Shown here: piece after piece, positions 1 through 8,024 of the stretch
Layout of the letters: each line of letters starts with the position of its first letter
Position numbering within the stretch: the first letter of the stretch is position 1
NCBI GenBank assembly: GCA_020353535.1
Contig: CP070696.1
Location: 4,650,006 to 4,707,008, forward strand
Length of the DNA: 57,003 nucleotides
Direction: 5' to 3'
DNA from: Spirochaetaceae bacterium
Lineage (GTDB): Bacteria > Spirochaetota > Spirochaetia > SZUA-6 > DRHE01
The notes under the pieces: model-generated
The model's input: only the letters and a program-made list of their open reading frames with translations
What the model was told of the DNA's origin: nothing
Databases searched by the model: none
Program-made: the position numbers and the translations under genes

Positions 1-117
1 CATCCGGAGCCGGGAGTACGTATCGCCGAGATCCGCAAAGTCGTGGCGGAGGCTCCCGCCCCACCGCCGCAGGACCGGCGGCAGGCCCGCTACCAGGCGG
101 CCCTGGGCAGTCTGTAG
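1..117 (+). CDS. 3' end of an unidentified protein
   Basis: An open frame enters from the left edge and ends at a TAG at 115-117, giving a 38-residue C-terminal tail that is rich in Ala, Pro, Gln and Arg and ends in LGSL. The stop lies 5 bases before the ATG of the CHASE2 cyclase, so the two genes are probably co-transcribed. Nothing in the tail identifies a family. FecR-domain proteins often precede CHASE2 cyclases, which makes that a possible identity, but this is inference from gene order only. Confidence 0.55.
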   Translation, partial: HPEPGVRIAEIRKVVAEAPAPPPQDRRQARYQAALGSL

Positions 118-122
118 CGGCC

Positions 123-2285
123 ATGCGCAAAGCGCCCCGCCGTACGGCTCGCAAAGCTCTGCTCGGCGCGCTGATAGGCCTGGCCGCAGCGGCTGTAGCC
201 CTTGCTTTGGCGGTTCCCGGCCTGCTGGACGGACTGGAGGGCCGCACCTGGGACTGGAGGGTACGCCTCCTGGCCCGCAAAGGTTCTGCCACCGACCAGA
301 TCGCCCTCATTCTGCTGGACCAGAAGAGCCTGGATTGGGCCGCGGAGGAGAACGCCCTGTCCTGGCCCTGGCCCCGGGAAACTTACGCCCTGGTGGCGGA
401 TTTCTGCCGGCGGGGCGGAGCCAGAGCCCTGGCCTTCGACGTGCTGTTTACCGAGGCCTCCTCATACGGCCTCTTCGATGACGAGCGATTCGGTTCGGCG
501 GTTGCCGAAAACGGCATGGGGGTCGTAGCTGTTTTCCTCAGCCGAGAGGAGGCCGGAACGCAGAGCTGGCCGGCGGAGGTGCCGGAGCCGGCGCTTTCGG
601 TGTCCGGACTGCAGCGCTGGCTGGATGAAAACGGGATCCGCGCTCAGAATGCTCTGGAGCTGGGCCACGCGACCTTCCCGATCCCCGAATTGACGGCCGG
701 TGCCCGCGTGCTGGCCAATGTCCACCAGCTGGCGGATGCGGACGGCGTGTTCCGCCGGGGCCAGCTGTTCAACCTCTTCGATGGCAAGCCGCTTCCCTCC
801 CTGGCCCTGGGCGCTTACCTGGCGGGTAATCCCGGAGCCCACAGCGTGGAGATCGACGGCGACAGGCTGGTCATCGACGACCGGAAGGTACCGATCGATT
901 CTCGGGCTCGGGTCCTGCTGCGATACCGGGGTCCCTCCCAGACCCACGTAGCCTACAATGCCGCCGCGGTGCTGCAGAGCGAGCTGCGGTTGCTGGAGGG
1001 TGGGGAGCCGCCCCTGGATCCCAGCCTGTTGAAGGATCGCTATGTATTTTTCGGCTTCACCGCACCCGGGCTCTACGACCTGCGCCCCTCACCGGTGGCC
1101 GGCACCTACCCGGGAGTGGAGATCAACGCCACCATGCTGGACAACCTGCTCTCGGGGGATTTCATGCGCCCCCTGCCCTGGCTGGCCGCGGCGCTGCTGA
1201 TCCTGGCCCTCTCGGTCGGAGCCGGGCTGACCGGGGCAGCCGTTTCTACGGCCGGTCGCACCGCCCTGGTCTACGTGATCTTCCTGCCCCTGGCCCCCGC
1301 TCTGAGCCTGGGGGCCTATGCTTTAGGCTGGTGGCTACCCCTCTTGGCCGCCGAGCTGGGCGTGGGCCTGACCCTGGTTAGCTCCAGCCTGGTTAATTAC
1401 GCCACCGAGGGACGCCAGAAGCGCTACATCAAGGGAGCCTTCAAACAGTACTTGAGCCCGGAGGTGATCGAACAGTTGATCGCTCATCCGGAACGGCTGA
1501 AGCTCGGCGGGGAGCGCCGGGAGCTGACGATTTTCTTCTCCGATCTGCAGGGCTTTACCTCCCTGTCCGAAGGGTTGAGCCCCGAGGATCTCACCAGCCT
1601 GCTCAACGAGTACCTGTCGGCCATGACCGACATCATTCAAGAGGAGGGCGGAACCATCGACAAGTACGAAGGGGACGCGATCATCGCCTTCTGGAACGCC
1701 CCCTTGGAGCAGCCCGACCACGCCGTGAGGGGGGTGCGGGCTGCGCTGCGCTGCCAGGAGCAGCTTGCGGCCATGCGCCCCGATATCCACTCCCGTGTCG
1801 GCAAGGAGTTGTTGATGCGCATCGGTATGAACTCCGGCCCCGCGGTGGTGGGCAACATGGGTTCCCGCACTCGTTTCGATTACACCATGCTTGGGGACAC
1901 TGTGAACCTGGCCGCCCGCCTGGAGGGGGTGAACAAGCAGTTCCGCACCTACACGATGGTCTCTGAGGCCACGGTTGAGAGAGCCTCAGACGCCTTCCCC
2001 GTTCGGGAGCTGGGGAGGGTCGCCGTGGTGGGACGAAAGGAGCCGGTAACCATATACGAGCCCATGCTTCCGGAACACTACGAGCCGGCCCGGGAGAGGC
2101 TAGCCGCCTTCGCCGCCGCCCTGACAGCCTTCTACGCCGGAAAGTTCGCCGAGGCGGAGGGGGGCTTTACCGCCATTGCAGCACAGGATCCGGCAGCAGC
2201 CGCCTATGCGGACAAGTGCCGTGCCCTGCGGACCTCACCCCCGACAGGGGTCTGGAACGGGGTGTGGCTCATGACAAGCAAGTAA
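123..2285 (+). CDS. CHASE2-domain class III adenylate/guanylate cyclase
   Basis: A 720-residue membrane-bound signalling enzyme that should make cAMP or cGMP in response to an extracytoplasmic cue. An N-terminal membrane helix (about residues 13-32) is followed by a CHASE2 sensor domain (about 36-345), then about three membrane helices (350-425) and a cytoplasmic class III cyclase domain (about 465-650). The two metal-binding aspartates are present: D474 in FSDLQGFT and D518 in KYEGDAIIAFW. The block DYTMLGDTVNLAARLE is also intact, so the enzyme should be active. The Lys two residues before EGD fits adenine rather than guanine selectivity, but not decisively. The last ~70 residues are Ala-rich and resemble a single helical repeat. 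The GC-rich, very biased codon use matches the core genome. Confidence 0.92.
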   Translation: MRKAPRRTARKALLGALIGLAAAAVALALAVPGLLDGLEGRTWDWRVRLLARKGSATDQIALILLDQKSLDWAAEENALSWPWPRETYALVADFCRRGGARALAFDVLFTEASSYGLFDDERFGSAVAENGMGVVAVFLSREEAGTQSWPAEVPEPALSVSGLQRWLDENGIRAQNALELGHATFPIPELTAGARVLANVHQLADADGVFRRGQLFNLFDGKPLPSLALGAYLAGNPGAHSVEIDGDRLVIDDRKVPIDSRARVLLRYRGPSQTHVAYNAAAVLQSELRLLEGGEPPLDPSLLKDRYVFFGFTAPGLYDLRPSPVAGTYPGVEINATMLDNLLSGDFMRPLPWLAAALLILALSVGAGLTGAAVSTAGRTALVYVIFLPLAPALSLGAYALGWWLPLLAAELGVGLTLVSSSLVNYATEGRQKRYIKGAFKQYLSPEVIEQLIAHPERLKLGGERRELTIFFSDLQGFTSLSEGLSPEDLTSLLNEYLSAMTDIIQEEGGTIDKYEGDAIIAFWNAPLEQPDHAVRGVRAALRCQEQLAAMRPDIHSRVGKELLMRIGMNSGPAVVGNMGSRTRFDYTMLGDTVNLAARLEGVNKQFRTYTMVSEATVERASDAFPVRELGRVAVVGRKEPVTIYEPMLPEHYEPARERLAAFAAALTAFYAGKFAEAEGGFTAIAAQDPAAAAYADKCRALRTSPPTGVWNGVWLMTSK

Positions 2286-2365
2286 CGGTCGGTCCTCCCT
2301 TACGCTTTTTATTTTCGCTCGTGACCGTTGCTGATCACTACACCCCAGAATTGAGAAAATTCTGT

Positions 2366-3526
2366 TTACGACAGCGGTCCGATATCCTCCAGGAAGCGGG
2401 AAAAACTCACAGCTCGGATATTTCCCGCTAATGGAAACGTAGTATCCCCAGCGTGGATGACATCCAGTGAAGACAAACCCAAAGTTTCTATGCTGGAGCG
2501 CATAGACGCGGTTTGTTTTGGTGATGTTGTCCTCTTGATTTCGTATCCCCGTTTTTCCGATCCTCGAACAACCAACAGATCGAGTTCCGCGCCGGAATAG
2601 GTAGACCAAAAAAAGCACTCCTCCTCATCGGCTCTGATATGGCGAACAATCTGGTCGATCACGTATCCCTCCCACGAAGCACCGACTTTCGGATGGGACT
2701 CGAGGTCATCCTGGCTGGTCAGGTTCAACAGTCCATGGAGCATGCCTGAATCACGGATATAGATCTTTGGTGACTTAATTTGTCGTTTTTTAATGTTCTC
2801 ATACCATGGCAGAAGTAAGCGAACCACCAGCGCAGAGTTGAAGACATCCAGGTAATGGCGGACTGTGGTATCGGCTAATCCAAAAGATCTGGCGAATTCT
2901 GATGCATTCCAGATCTGCCCATGATAGTGTGCTGTCATGGTCCAAAAGCGTCTGAGCGTTGTAGCTCCCACAGTGATGCCCAGTTGAGGAAGATCCCGTT
3001 CGATGAAGGTTCTGATGAAGTTCTTGCGCCACTCTTGGCTGGCCGTGTCGTTTGGGGCAAGAAAGGACCGCGGCATTCCCCCTCTGCGCCACAGCTTGTT
3101 TGATTCTTCGGTTCCTACATCTCTCACGGTGAGTCCGCCAAGGTGATGATAGGCGATACGACCTGCAAGGGATTCTGACGACTGACGCAGAAGATCTGGT
3201 GAGGCGCTGCCAAGTACAAGAAAACGGCAGGGAGTCCCCGGCCTGTCCGCGAGAACACGAAGGACTGAAAAAAGATTCGGAGTTCTTTGGATTTCATCCA
3301 GGATCACGACGCCCTTCAACGTCTTAAGGGCAAGCATGGGATCTTGCACTCGGGCAAGATCCTCCGGGTTTTCAAGATCGAAAAACGTAGTGGGTTCATG
3401 GATTCTCTCAGCCAGGAGATGTGCAAGGGTTGTTTTTCCTACCTGCCGGGCACCAACAATTCCGACAACGGGGAACCGGGTGAGCAAATCCAGAAGAAGT
3501 CTTATTTCTTCTATTCGTGGAATCAT
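2366..3526 (-). CDS. AAA-type ATPase with DUF4143 nuclease-like C-terminus
   Basis: A 386-residue protein of the widespread AAA_14/DUF4143 family, whose cellular role is still poorly defined. Walker A is GARQVGKT at residues 25-32. Walker B is VVILDEIQ at about 73-80, followed by the sensor-like LGSAS. The C-terminal DUF4143 part carries an E-L-D ... Y-E-I-K arrangement resembling the PD-(D/E)XK nuclease core. It is monocistronic and convergent with the cyclase gene. Its base composition is visibly more AT-rich than its neighbours, which fits horizontal acquisition; such genes are scattered among bacteria. The start is the ATG at 3524-3526, just downstream of an AT-rich stretch that could hold a promoter. 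Confidence 0.88.
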   Translation of the reverse strand: MIPRIEEIRLLLDLLTRFPVVGIVGARQVGKTTLAHLLAERIHEPTTFFDLENPEDLARVQDPMLALKTLKGVVILDEIQRTPNLFSVLRVLADRPGTPCRFLVLGSASPDLLRQSSESLAGRIAYHHLGGLTVRDVGTEESNKLWRRGGMPRSFLAPNDTASQEWRKNFIRTFIERDLPQLGITVGATTLRRFWTMTAHYHGQIWNASEFARSFGLADTTVRHYLDVFNSALVVRLLLPWYENIKKRQIKSPKIYIRDSGMLHGLLNLTSQDDLESHPKVGASWEGYVIDQIVRHIRADEEECFFWSTYSGAELDLLVVRGSEKRGYEIKRTTSPKQTASMRSSIETLGLSSLDVIHAGDTTFPLAGNIRAVSFSRFLEDIGPLS

Positions 3527-3660
3527 GATGATATATTAACTTGAATTTTCGGCGATTGCAACCGAATTTTCAAGGCATATGGTTCTGCACCCTTAAGCTC
3601 GAACTTGGGGAACTGCAACACCGATTGAGCTCTCAAGCAGACAGGCCGTTGCCCAAGGCA

Positions 3661-3689
3661 GAAAAAAAGCGGCCCAACTCCGGGCCGCT
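3661..3689 (-). terminator. Intrinsic terminator of the aldehyde dehydrogenase operon
   Basis: On the minus strand, an 8-bp GC-rich stem (AGCGGCCC/GGGCCGCT) with a 6-nt loop is followed by a run of seven T. It lies about 80 bases after the stop of the acylating aldehyde dehydrogenase. Confidence 0.85.
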
Positions 3690-3768
3690 CGTATGCACCA
3701 GTATTGCAGCACGCCACGAATCGGCAGGAATATGAATCCCGCCGCCGGAGCCAACGCGCGTTGAACCG

Positions 3769-5166
3769 CTAGTCCTCGTACATCACCGTGCCGAACAGCT
3801 CCTCGTCTGTGGGCTGGGTCGAGGGGATGGGGTAGGAGACCCACGTGTAGTTCATCAGATGCTCCCAGGTGACGTTGGAGTTGGTGGTGTTTCCGCCCCA
3901 GGGACCGCAGCCCAGGGTCATGGACATGGGCATGCCGTTGGTCCAGGCGCCGCTGTTGGCCAGACACTGGGGCTGGCGGATCATGATGCGGCTGACCCGT
4001 ACCTTGTGGGACAGCTCCCGGATGTGCATTTCATTGAAGGTGTGGATGCCGCAGGAGTGACCGGGTCCGGAGTAACTGGTGATGCGGTTGACCAGATCGA
4101 CCGCCTCCTCGAAGCTCTTCCATTTATAGAGGGTGGTGGTCACCGACAGCTTCTCCCCGCTGAACGGATGCGCTTTGCCAACTCCGGTTTCCTCCACCAT
4201 GATGAAGCTCTTGCCCTTGGGTAGCTTGATCCCGGCCAGCTCGGCGATCTTCTCCGCCGGTTGGGCCACGATATCGCGGCTCAAGATCCCCTTCTCGTCC
4301 CACATGGTGGCCTGGAGCTTTTTCTTCTCCTCTGCGTTGCAAAGGTAGCCCCCCACCGCCTCCAGCTCCTTGACCATTTGAGCGTAGATCTTCTGATGGA
4401 TGGCCACGGAGTTCTCCGTGGAACAGCTGGTGGCGTAGTCGAAGGTCTTGGAGCGCATGATCTTATCCGCCGCGTCCTTGAGGTCCGCATCCTCGTCCAC
4501 GATGCACACCGCGTTTCCCGCGCCAACGCCATAGGCCGGGGTGCCGCTGGAGTAGGCCGCCTTGACCATGCCGCCGCCGCCGGTGGCCAGAATCAGGTTG
4601 CACTGCTTCATCAGCTCCTTGCTCTTGTCTACGCTGATATCCTCTACGCCGATGATCAGATCCTCCGGCCAGCCCTGCTTTTTCAATACTTTGCGCATCT
4701 GGGCCACGGCCATGTTGTTGGTCTTCTGAGCCCGGGGATGGGGAGCCATGATAACGGCGTTGCGGGTTTTGATGGCGCTGATCGCTTTGACGAAGGGGGT
4801 AGCCTCACCATTGGTCACGGGGATTAGGGCGCCGACCACCCCGACGGGCTTGGCTATCTTGATGATGCCGTTCTCCTTGTCGTGGTGTACAATGCCGACG
4901 GATCTCTTGCCCTTCATGTCCCGCAGGGTACCCTTGACCTTGGTCATCTGCTTGCCGTATTTGTGGGGCTGGTAGCCCATGCGGGTCTCTTCGGCACAGA
5001 ACTTGGTGTAGGGTTCAGCGAAATCCGGTCGTACGCCGGACCAGGCGACTCGGGTGGCCAGGTCATCGACCTGCTCCTGAGTGGCGAACTCGATGACCGC
5101 CTGGGCCTTTCGCGCCCGGGCTACGAGCTCGGCTATGTATTTTGCTGCATCCTGATCTTCGGCCAT
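3769..5166 (-). CDS. CoA-acylating aldehyde dehydrogenase, SauS-like (putative malonate-semialdehyde dehydrogenase)
   Basis: A 465-residue NAD(P)-dependent, CoA-acylating aldehyde dehydrogenase. The catalytic Cys is C248 in ATSCSTENS. The flanking blocks VGVVGALIP, GAGNAVCIVDEDADL, VEETGVGKAHPFSGEKLS and LGCGPWGGN match the sulfoacetaldehyde dehydrogenase (SauS) branch rather than the bifunctional AdhE or EutE types. SauS acts on a short aldehyde carrying an anionic group. Malonate semialdehyde has the same shape with carboxylate instead of sulfonate. Because the gene sits beside beta-ureidopropionase and a uracil permease, I infer malonate semialdehyde (or methylmalonate semialdehyde) to the CoA thioester as the reaction. 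Taurine-derived sulfoacetaldehyde is the main alternative. A good GAGGAGG ribosome site precedes the ATG. It is the distal gene after the aminotransferase, 103 bases away, and is followed by a clear terminator. Confidence 0.88.
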   Translation of the reverse strand: MAEDQDAAKYIAELVARARKAQAVIEFATQEQVDDLATRVAWSGVRPDFAEPYTKFCAEETRMGYQPHKYGKQMTKVKGTLRDMKGKRSVGIVHHDKENGIIKIAKPVGVVGALIPVTNGEATPFVKAISAIKTRNAVIMAPHPRAQKTNNMAVAQMRKVLKKQGWPEDLIIGVEDISVDKSKELMKQCNLILATGGGGMVKAAYSSGTPAYGVGAGNAVCIVDEDADLKDAADKIMRSKTFDYATSCSTENSVAIHQKIYAQMVKELEAVGGYLCNAEEKKKLQATMWDEKGILSRDIVAQPAEKIAELAGIKLPKGKSFIMVEETGVGKAHPFSGEKLSVTTTLYKWKSFEEAVDLVNRITSYSGPGHSCGIHTFNEMHIRELSHKVRVSRIMIRQPQCLANSGAWTNGMPMSMTLGCGPWGGNTTNSNVTWEHLMNYTWVSYPIPSTQPTDEELFGTVMYED

Positions 5167-5269
5167 GAAATCCTCCTCACTATGCTATTGGGGGTAGTTT
5201 TATTATTTGTTCTGACGCGAACGTCCTGAAGCTTATCAAAAAACAGCGCTGCTGCAAAGGTTCAGGGTA

Positions 5270-6595
5270 CTATTTTATCTGGGAGTCGGTGTAGTCCAGC
5301 CCTTTGTCGATAGCCGCCACCATCTCGTCGATCTGGTCGGGTGTGATGATCAGCGGCGGGGAGATGAAGATGAAATCCCATTTGGCGAACAGGTAGAGGC
5401 CATTTTCGTACAGTACTTTTGTCAGTCCCGCCGATACGCTTTTCGCGGTATCTGCGAATCCGGCCAGAGGCGCCTTGGTCTTCCTGTCCGAAGTGAGCTC
5501 GATGCAGGCCCAGAGACCCTTGCAGCGGGCGTCCCCTACCGAGGGATGCTTGGCTTTGAGCTCCTGAAGCTTCCGGTTGAGATACTCTCCGTTCTCCGCG
5601 GATTTCTCGATGAGCTTGTCCTGCTTGTAGACCTCGATGTTGGCGATCCCGGCGGCGCAGGCCAGGGCGTGTCCCGAGTAGGTCAATCCCCCGGTGAAGG
5701 TCCGATCCTGGAAGTGATCCCAGATCTTCTTGCTCCAGATCATTGCCCCCAGCTGAACGTAGCCTGAGGTGATCCCCTTGGCCGTGGTGATGATGTCGGG
5801 AATGATGCCGTAGTTATCGATGCCGAACCACTTTCCCGCACGGCCCCAGCCAGCCATGGTTTCGTCGATGACCAGCAGGATCCCGTTCTCGTCACACAGC
5901 TGCCGCAGGCCGGTCATGAAGTTCTGGGGAGGAATGATGATTCCGTTGGTTCCCACGATCGGTTCCATGAAGATGGCGGCGATGGTCTTGGCACCATCTA
6001 GCATGATTTGAGTCTTCAGCACCTCCAGGGTTTTCTGACCGCATTCCTCCGGATCCTTGGAGCCGAAGGGGCAGTTGTACGGATAGGGGCCAAAGAAGTG
6101 CACCACCCCCGGAATGCCCGGCTCCGCAGGCCAGCGTCGCGGATCTCCGGTCAGGGTGATGGCACCTGCTGTGCCGCCGTGGTAGCTGCGCCAGCGGGCG
6201 TAGATCTTGTGCCGCCCGGTGTACCAGCGGGCCGCCTTGACGGCGTTTTCTATAGCCTCTGCTCCCCCGTTTGTGAAGAATACGTAGTCCAGATCTCCGG
6301 GAGTTACTTCGGCGACCATGCCGGCCAGGCGGGCTTTGGGCTCTGTGCTGAATCCCGGAGAGACGTAGCAGAGCTTCTCCATCTGAGCCTTCATGGCCTC
6401 GAGCACGTGACGGTTGCTGTGACCGATGTTTACGTTGAGCAGACCGGAACAGCCGTCGATGTAGCGTTTACCGTCGGTGTCCCACATATAGATGCCCTCC
6501 GCCCTGTCGATCACGATCGGATCGACCTGGCCCTGAGCCTTCCAGCTGTACACCACATGCTGGCGATCCAGTTTTTTCAGCTCTTTGGTGTTCAT
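5270..6595 (-). CDS. Class III omega-aminotransferase (beta-alanine or taurine type)
   Basis: A 441-residue fold-type I, PLP-dependent aminotransferase. The Schiff-base lysine is K273 in TTAKGITSG, and the cofactor-binding DETMAGWGRAG block is present. Its overall look (SYHGGTAGAITLTGDPRRW, GPYPYNCPFGSKDPEEC) resembles taurine/hypotaurine:pyruvate aminotransferases (Tpa). Beta-alanine is the carboxylate analogue of taurine, and bacterial reductive pyrimidine degradation is known to continue through a beta-alanine aminotransferase (PydD). The divergent beta-ureidopropionase, which makes beta-alanine, therefore points to beta-alanine/3-aminoisobutyrate as substrate. This is an inference; taurine cannot be excluded from sequence. 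The start codon overlaps the stop of the upstream zinc-ribbon gene (ATGA), so translation of the two is likely coupled. Confidence 0.9.
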   Translation of the reverse strand: MNTKELKKLDRQHVVYSWKAQGQVDPIVIDRAEGIYMWDTDGKRYIDGCSGLLNVNIGHSNRHVLEAMKAQMEKLCYVSPGFSTEPKARLAGMVAEVTPGDLDYVFFTNGGAEAIENAVKAARWYTGRHKIYARWRSYHGGTAGAITLTGDPRRWPAEPGIPGVVHFFGPYPYNCPFGSKDPEECGQKTLEVLKTQIMLDGAKTIAAIFMEPIVGTNGIIIPPQNFMTGLRQLCDENGILLVIDETMAGWGRAGKWFGIDNYGIIPDIITTAKGITSGYVQLGAMIWSKKIWDHFQDRTFTGGLTYSGHALACAAGIANIEVYKQDKLIEKSAENGEYLNRKLQELKAKHPSVGDARCKGLWACIELTSDRKTKAPLAGFADTAKSVSAGLTKVLYENGLYLFAKWDFIFISPPLIITPDQIDEMVAAIDKGLDYTDSQIK

Positions 6596-6873
6596 CTCTC
6601 CTCCTTGATTTCATATCCCTGTTCACTGACCCCATAGATGGCGTCCGGAGAACTCTCGATCTTGTCCCAGTACAGGCTGCGGAAGCCGAAGGACATTGGC
6701 AGATTTGTCATCCGGGTTCTTTTTTCAAGCTTCTTCACCGAGTAGTGCTGTCCGCAGCTTCTGCAGGTCAGTCCCGTCGGTGCTTGTTCGTTCGGCTCCT
6801 TATCGAAATCCCTGCTCCCGCAGCGGCACATGAAGTCTTCCAGCTCTAGTACCCGAATACCCCGCTTGCCCAC
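6592..6873 (-). CDS. Small zinc-ribbon protein, translationally coupled to the aminotransferase
   Basis: A protein of up to 93 residues with a C-x-C plus C-x2-C arrangement (MCRCGSRDF and LTCRSCGQHYS), so probably a single zinc ribbon. I do not recognise the family. Its TGA overlaps the ATG of the aminotransferase by 3 bases (ATGA), which makes an accidental frame unlikely and suggests a product made together with that enzyme. The long form starts with GTG at 6871-6873. A -10-like CATAAT lies only 6 bases upstream of that GTG. An internal ATG at 6829-6831, preceded by GGAAG, would give a 79-residue protein that keeps both cysteine motifs. I cannot decide between the two starts. Confidence 0.7.
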   Translation of the reverse strand: MGKRGIRVLELEDFMCRCGSRDFDKEPNEQAPTGLTCRSCGQHYSVKKLEKRTRMTNLPMSFGFRSLYWDKIESSPDAIYGVSEQGYEIKEER

Positions 6874-6977
6874 GGCTCTATTATGCCTGACAACAGAAGA
6901 AAATCAAGACTTTAAATCTTCATTTTTAATTTCAATTTATATTTGAATATTTGCGGGAAGTTTGGAGGAAAAAAAAC

Positions 6978-7007
6978 TTGACGGCGTATTTCGGGCTGCT
7001 GTACAAT
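6978..7007 (+). promoter_or_regulatory. Sigma70-type promoter for pydC
   Basis: TTGACG at 6978-6983 and TACAAT at 7002-7007, separated by 18 bases, in an AT-rich divergent intergenic region. The predicted transcript would start about 40 bases before the pydC ATG at 7056. Confidence 0.6.
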
Positions 7008-7055
7008 CGGGTATCAAAAACGGACAATATACATAGGTACCCGAGGGAGTAGTTC

Positions 7056-7925
7056 ATGCCCAGAGTCGTCAGGTGCGCTCATATTCAGGCTTCCAATCCC
7101 AAACACGAAGGTTCGCCCGAAGAGATCAAAGAGGCGATGGTCGCCAAGCACATTCCCATGATCGAAGAGGCAGGGAAGAAAGGGGTGCAGATCCTCTGTC
7201 TGCAGGAGTTGTTTCACGGCCCCTATTTTGCCGCCGAACAGGATATCAAGTGGTACCGGACCGCCGAACCGGTGCCGGGGCCGATCACCGAACGCTTAGC
7301 CCCGCTGGCCAAGAAGCACAATATGGTCATGATCGTTCCGGTCTATGAGATGGAGCAGGAGGGAGTGTATTTCAACACCGCTCAGGTCATCGACCGGGAC
7401 GGCAAGTACCTGGGCAAGATGCGCAAGGTCCATATCCCGCATACCTATCCCGCCTTCTGGGAGAAGTTCTATTTCAAGCCCGGTACGCTGGGCTTTCCCG
7501 TATTCGATACCGATTATGCCCGCATCGGCATCTACATCTGCTATGATAGGCATTTTCCAGAATGCGCCCGCGTCCTGGCGCTGAAAGGTGCGGAGATCCT
7601 GTTCAATCCCTCGGCCACGACCCTCGGAAAGAGCCGTTATCTCTGGGAGCTGGAGCAGCCGGCACAGGCCGTGGCCAATGGCGTGTTCATAGGGGCAAAC
7701 AACCGGGTGGGAACGGAAAAACCCTGGGAGTTCGGCAAATTCTATGGATCCAGCTACTTCTGCGATCCCAGGGGAAAGCTGGTGGTGCAGGGTAGCGAGG
7801 ACAAGGATGAGCTGGTAATCGCGGATCTGGACCTAGATCTGATCCGGGAGGTCCGCGACGGCTGGCAGTTCTTTCGCGACCGCAGGCCTGAAAGCTACGG
7901 TGAGATCTGCGAGCAGCTGCCCTAA
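7056..7925 (+). CDS. pydC: Beta-ureidopropionase (N-carbamoyl-beta-alanine amidohydrolase)
   Basis: A 289-residue nitrilase-superfamily amidase with the full catalytic triad E51 (LQELFHG), K124 (MRKVHIPH) and C162 (ICYDRHFPE). The combination NPSATTLGKSRYLWELEQP, NRVGTE and FGKFYGSSYFCDPRG is typical of the beta-ureidopropionase branch, including the mammalian UPB1 type. N-carbamoylputrescine amidase is the nearest alternative. The reaction is N-carbamoyl-beta-alanine (or N-carbamoyl-3-aminoisobutyrate) to beta-amino acid, CO2 and NH3, the third step of reductive pyrimidine breakdown. The first two enzymes (dihydropyrimidine dehydrogenase, dihydropyrimidinase) are not in the window. The gene is preceded by a GAGGGAG ribosome site and followed by a terminator-like hairpin before the uracil permease. 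Confidence 0.87.
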   Translation: MPRVVRCAHIQASNPKHEGSPEEIKEAMVAKHIPMIEEAGKKGVQILCLQELFHGPYFAAEQDIKWYRTAEPVPGPITERLAPLAKKHNMVMIVPVYEMEQEGVYFNTAQVIDRDGKYLGKMRKVHIPHTYPAFWEKFYFKPGTLGFPVFDTDYARIGIYICYDRHFPECARVLALKGAEILFNPSATTLGKSRYLWELEQPAQAVANGVFIGANNRVGTEKPWEFGKFYGSSYFCDPRGKLVVQGSEDKDELVIADLDLDLIREVRDGWQFFRDRRPESYGEICEQLP

Positions 7926-7942
7926 GTTCTGAACTGAAAGAG

Positions 7943-7979
7943 AAGCACTTTGCTTCCGTTGGAAGGGACGTGCTTTTTT
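7943..7979 (+). terminator. Terminator-like hairpin between pydC and the uracil permease
   Basis: Outer stem AAGCAC/GTGCTT (7943-7948 with 7970-7975), inner stem CTTCC/GGAAG with a GTT loop, then six T ending at 7979. It could end the pydC transcript or act as a partial read-through attenuator for the permease, because no separate promoter is evident before the permease gene. Confidence 0.65.
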
Positions 7980-7984
7980 AGTAT

Positions 7985-7999
7985 GTGCGTCTGACGCAC
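7985..7999. promoter_or_regulatory. Perfect 15-bp palindrome in the permease leader
   Basis: GTGCGTC-T-GACGCAC is a perfect inverted repeat with a one-base centre. It sits directly after the terminator T-run and about 15 bases before the GGAGG ribosome site of the uracil permease. It may be a protein operator, or a small RNA hairpin with a 5-nt loop. Confidence 0.45.
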
Positions 8000-8024
8000 C
8001 TCAAAAACAAAATCGGAGGTCTCT

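Noticed and set aside
2284..2327. Inverted repeat AACGGTC ... GACCGTT after the cyclase gene as terminator
   Set aside because: The loop is about 30 bases and there is no T-run directly after the stem, so it does not look like an intrinsic terminator.
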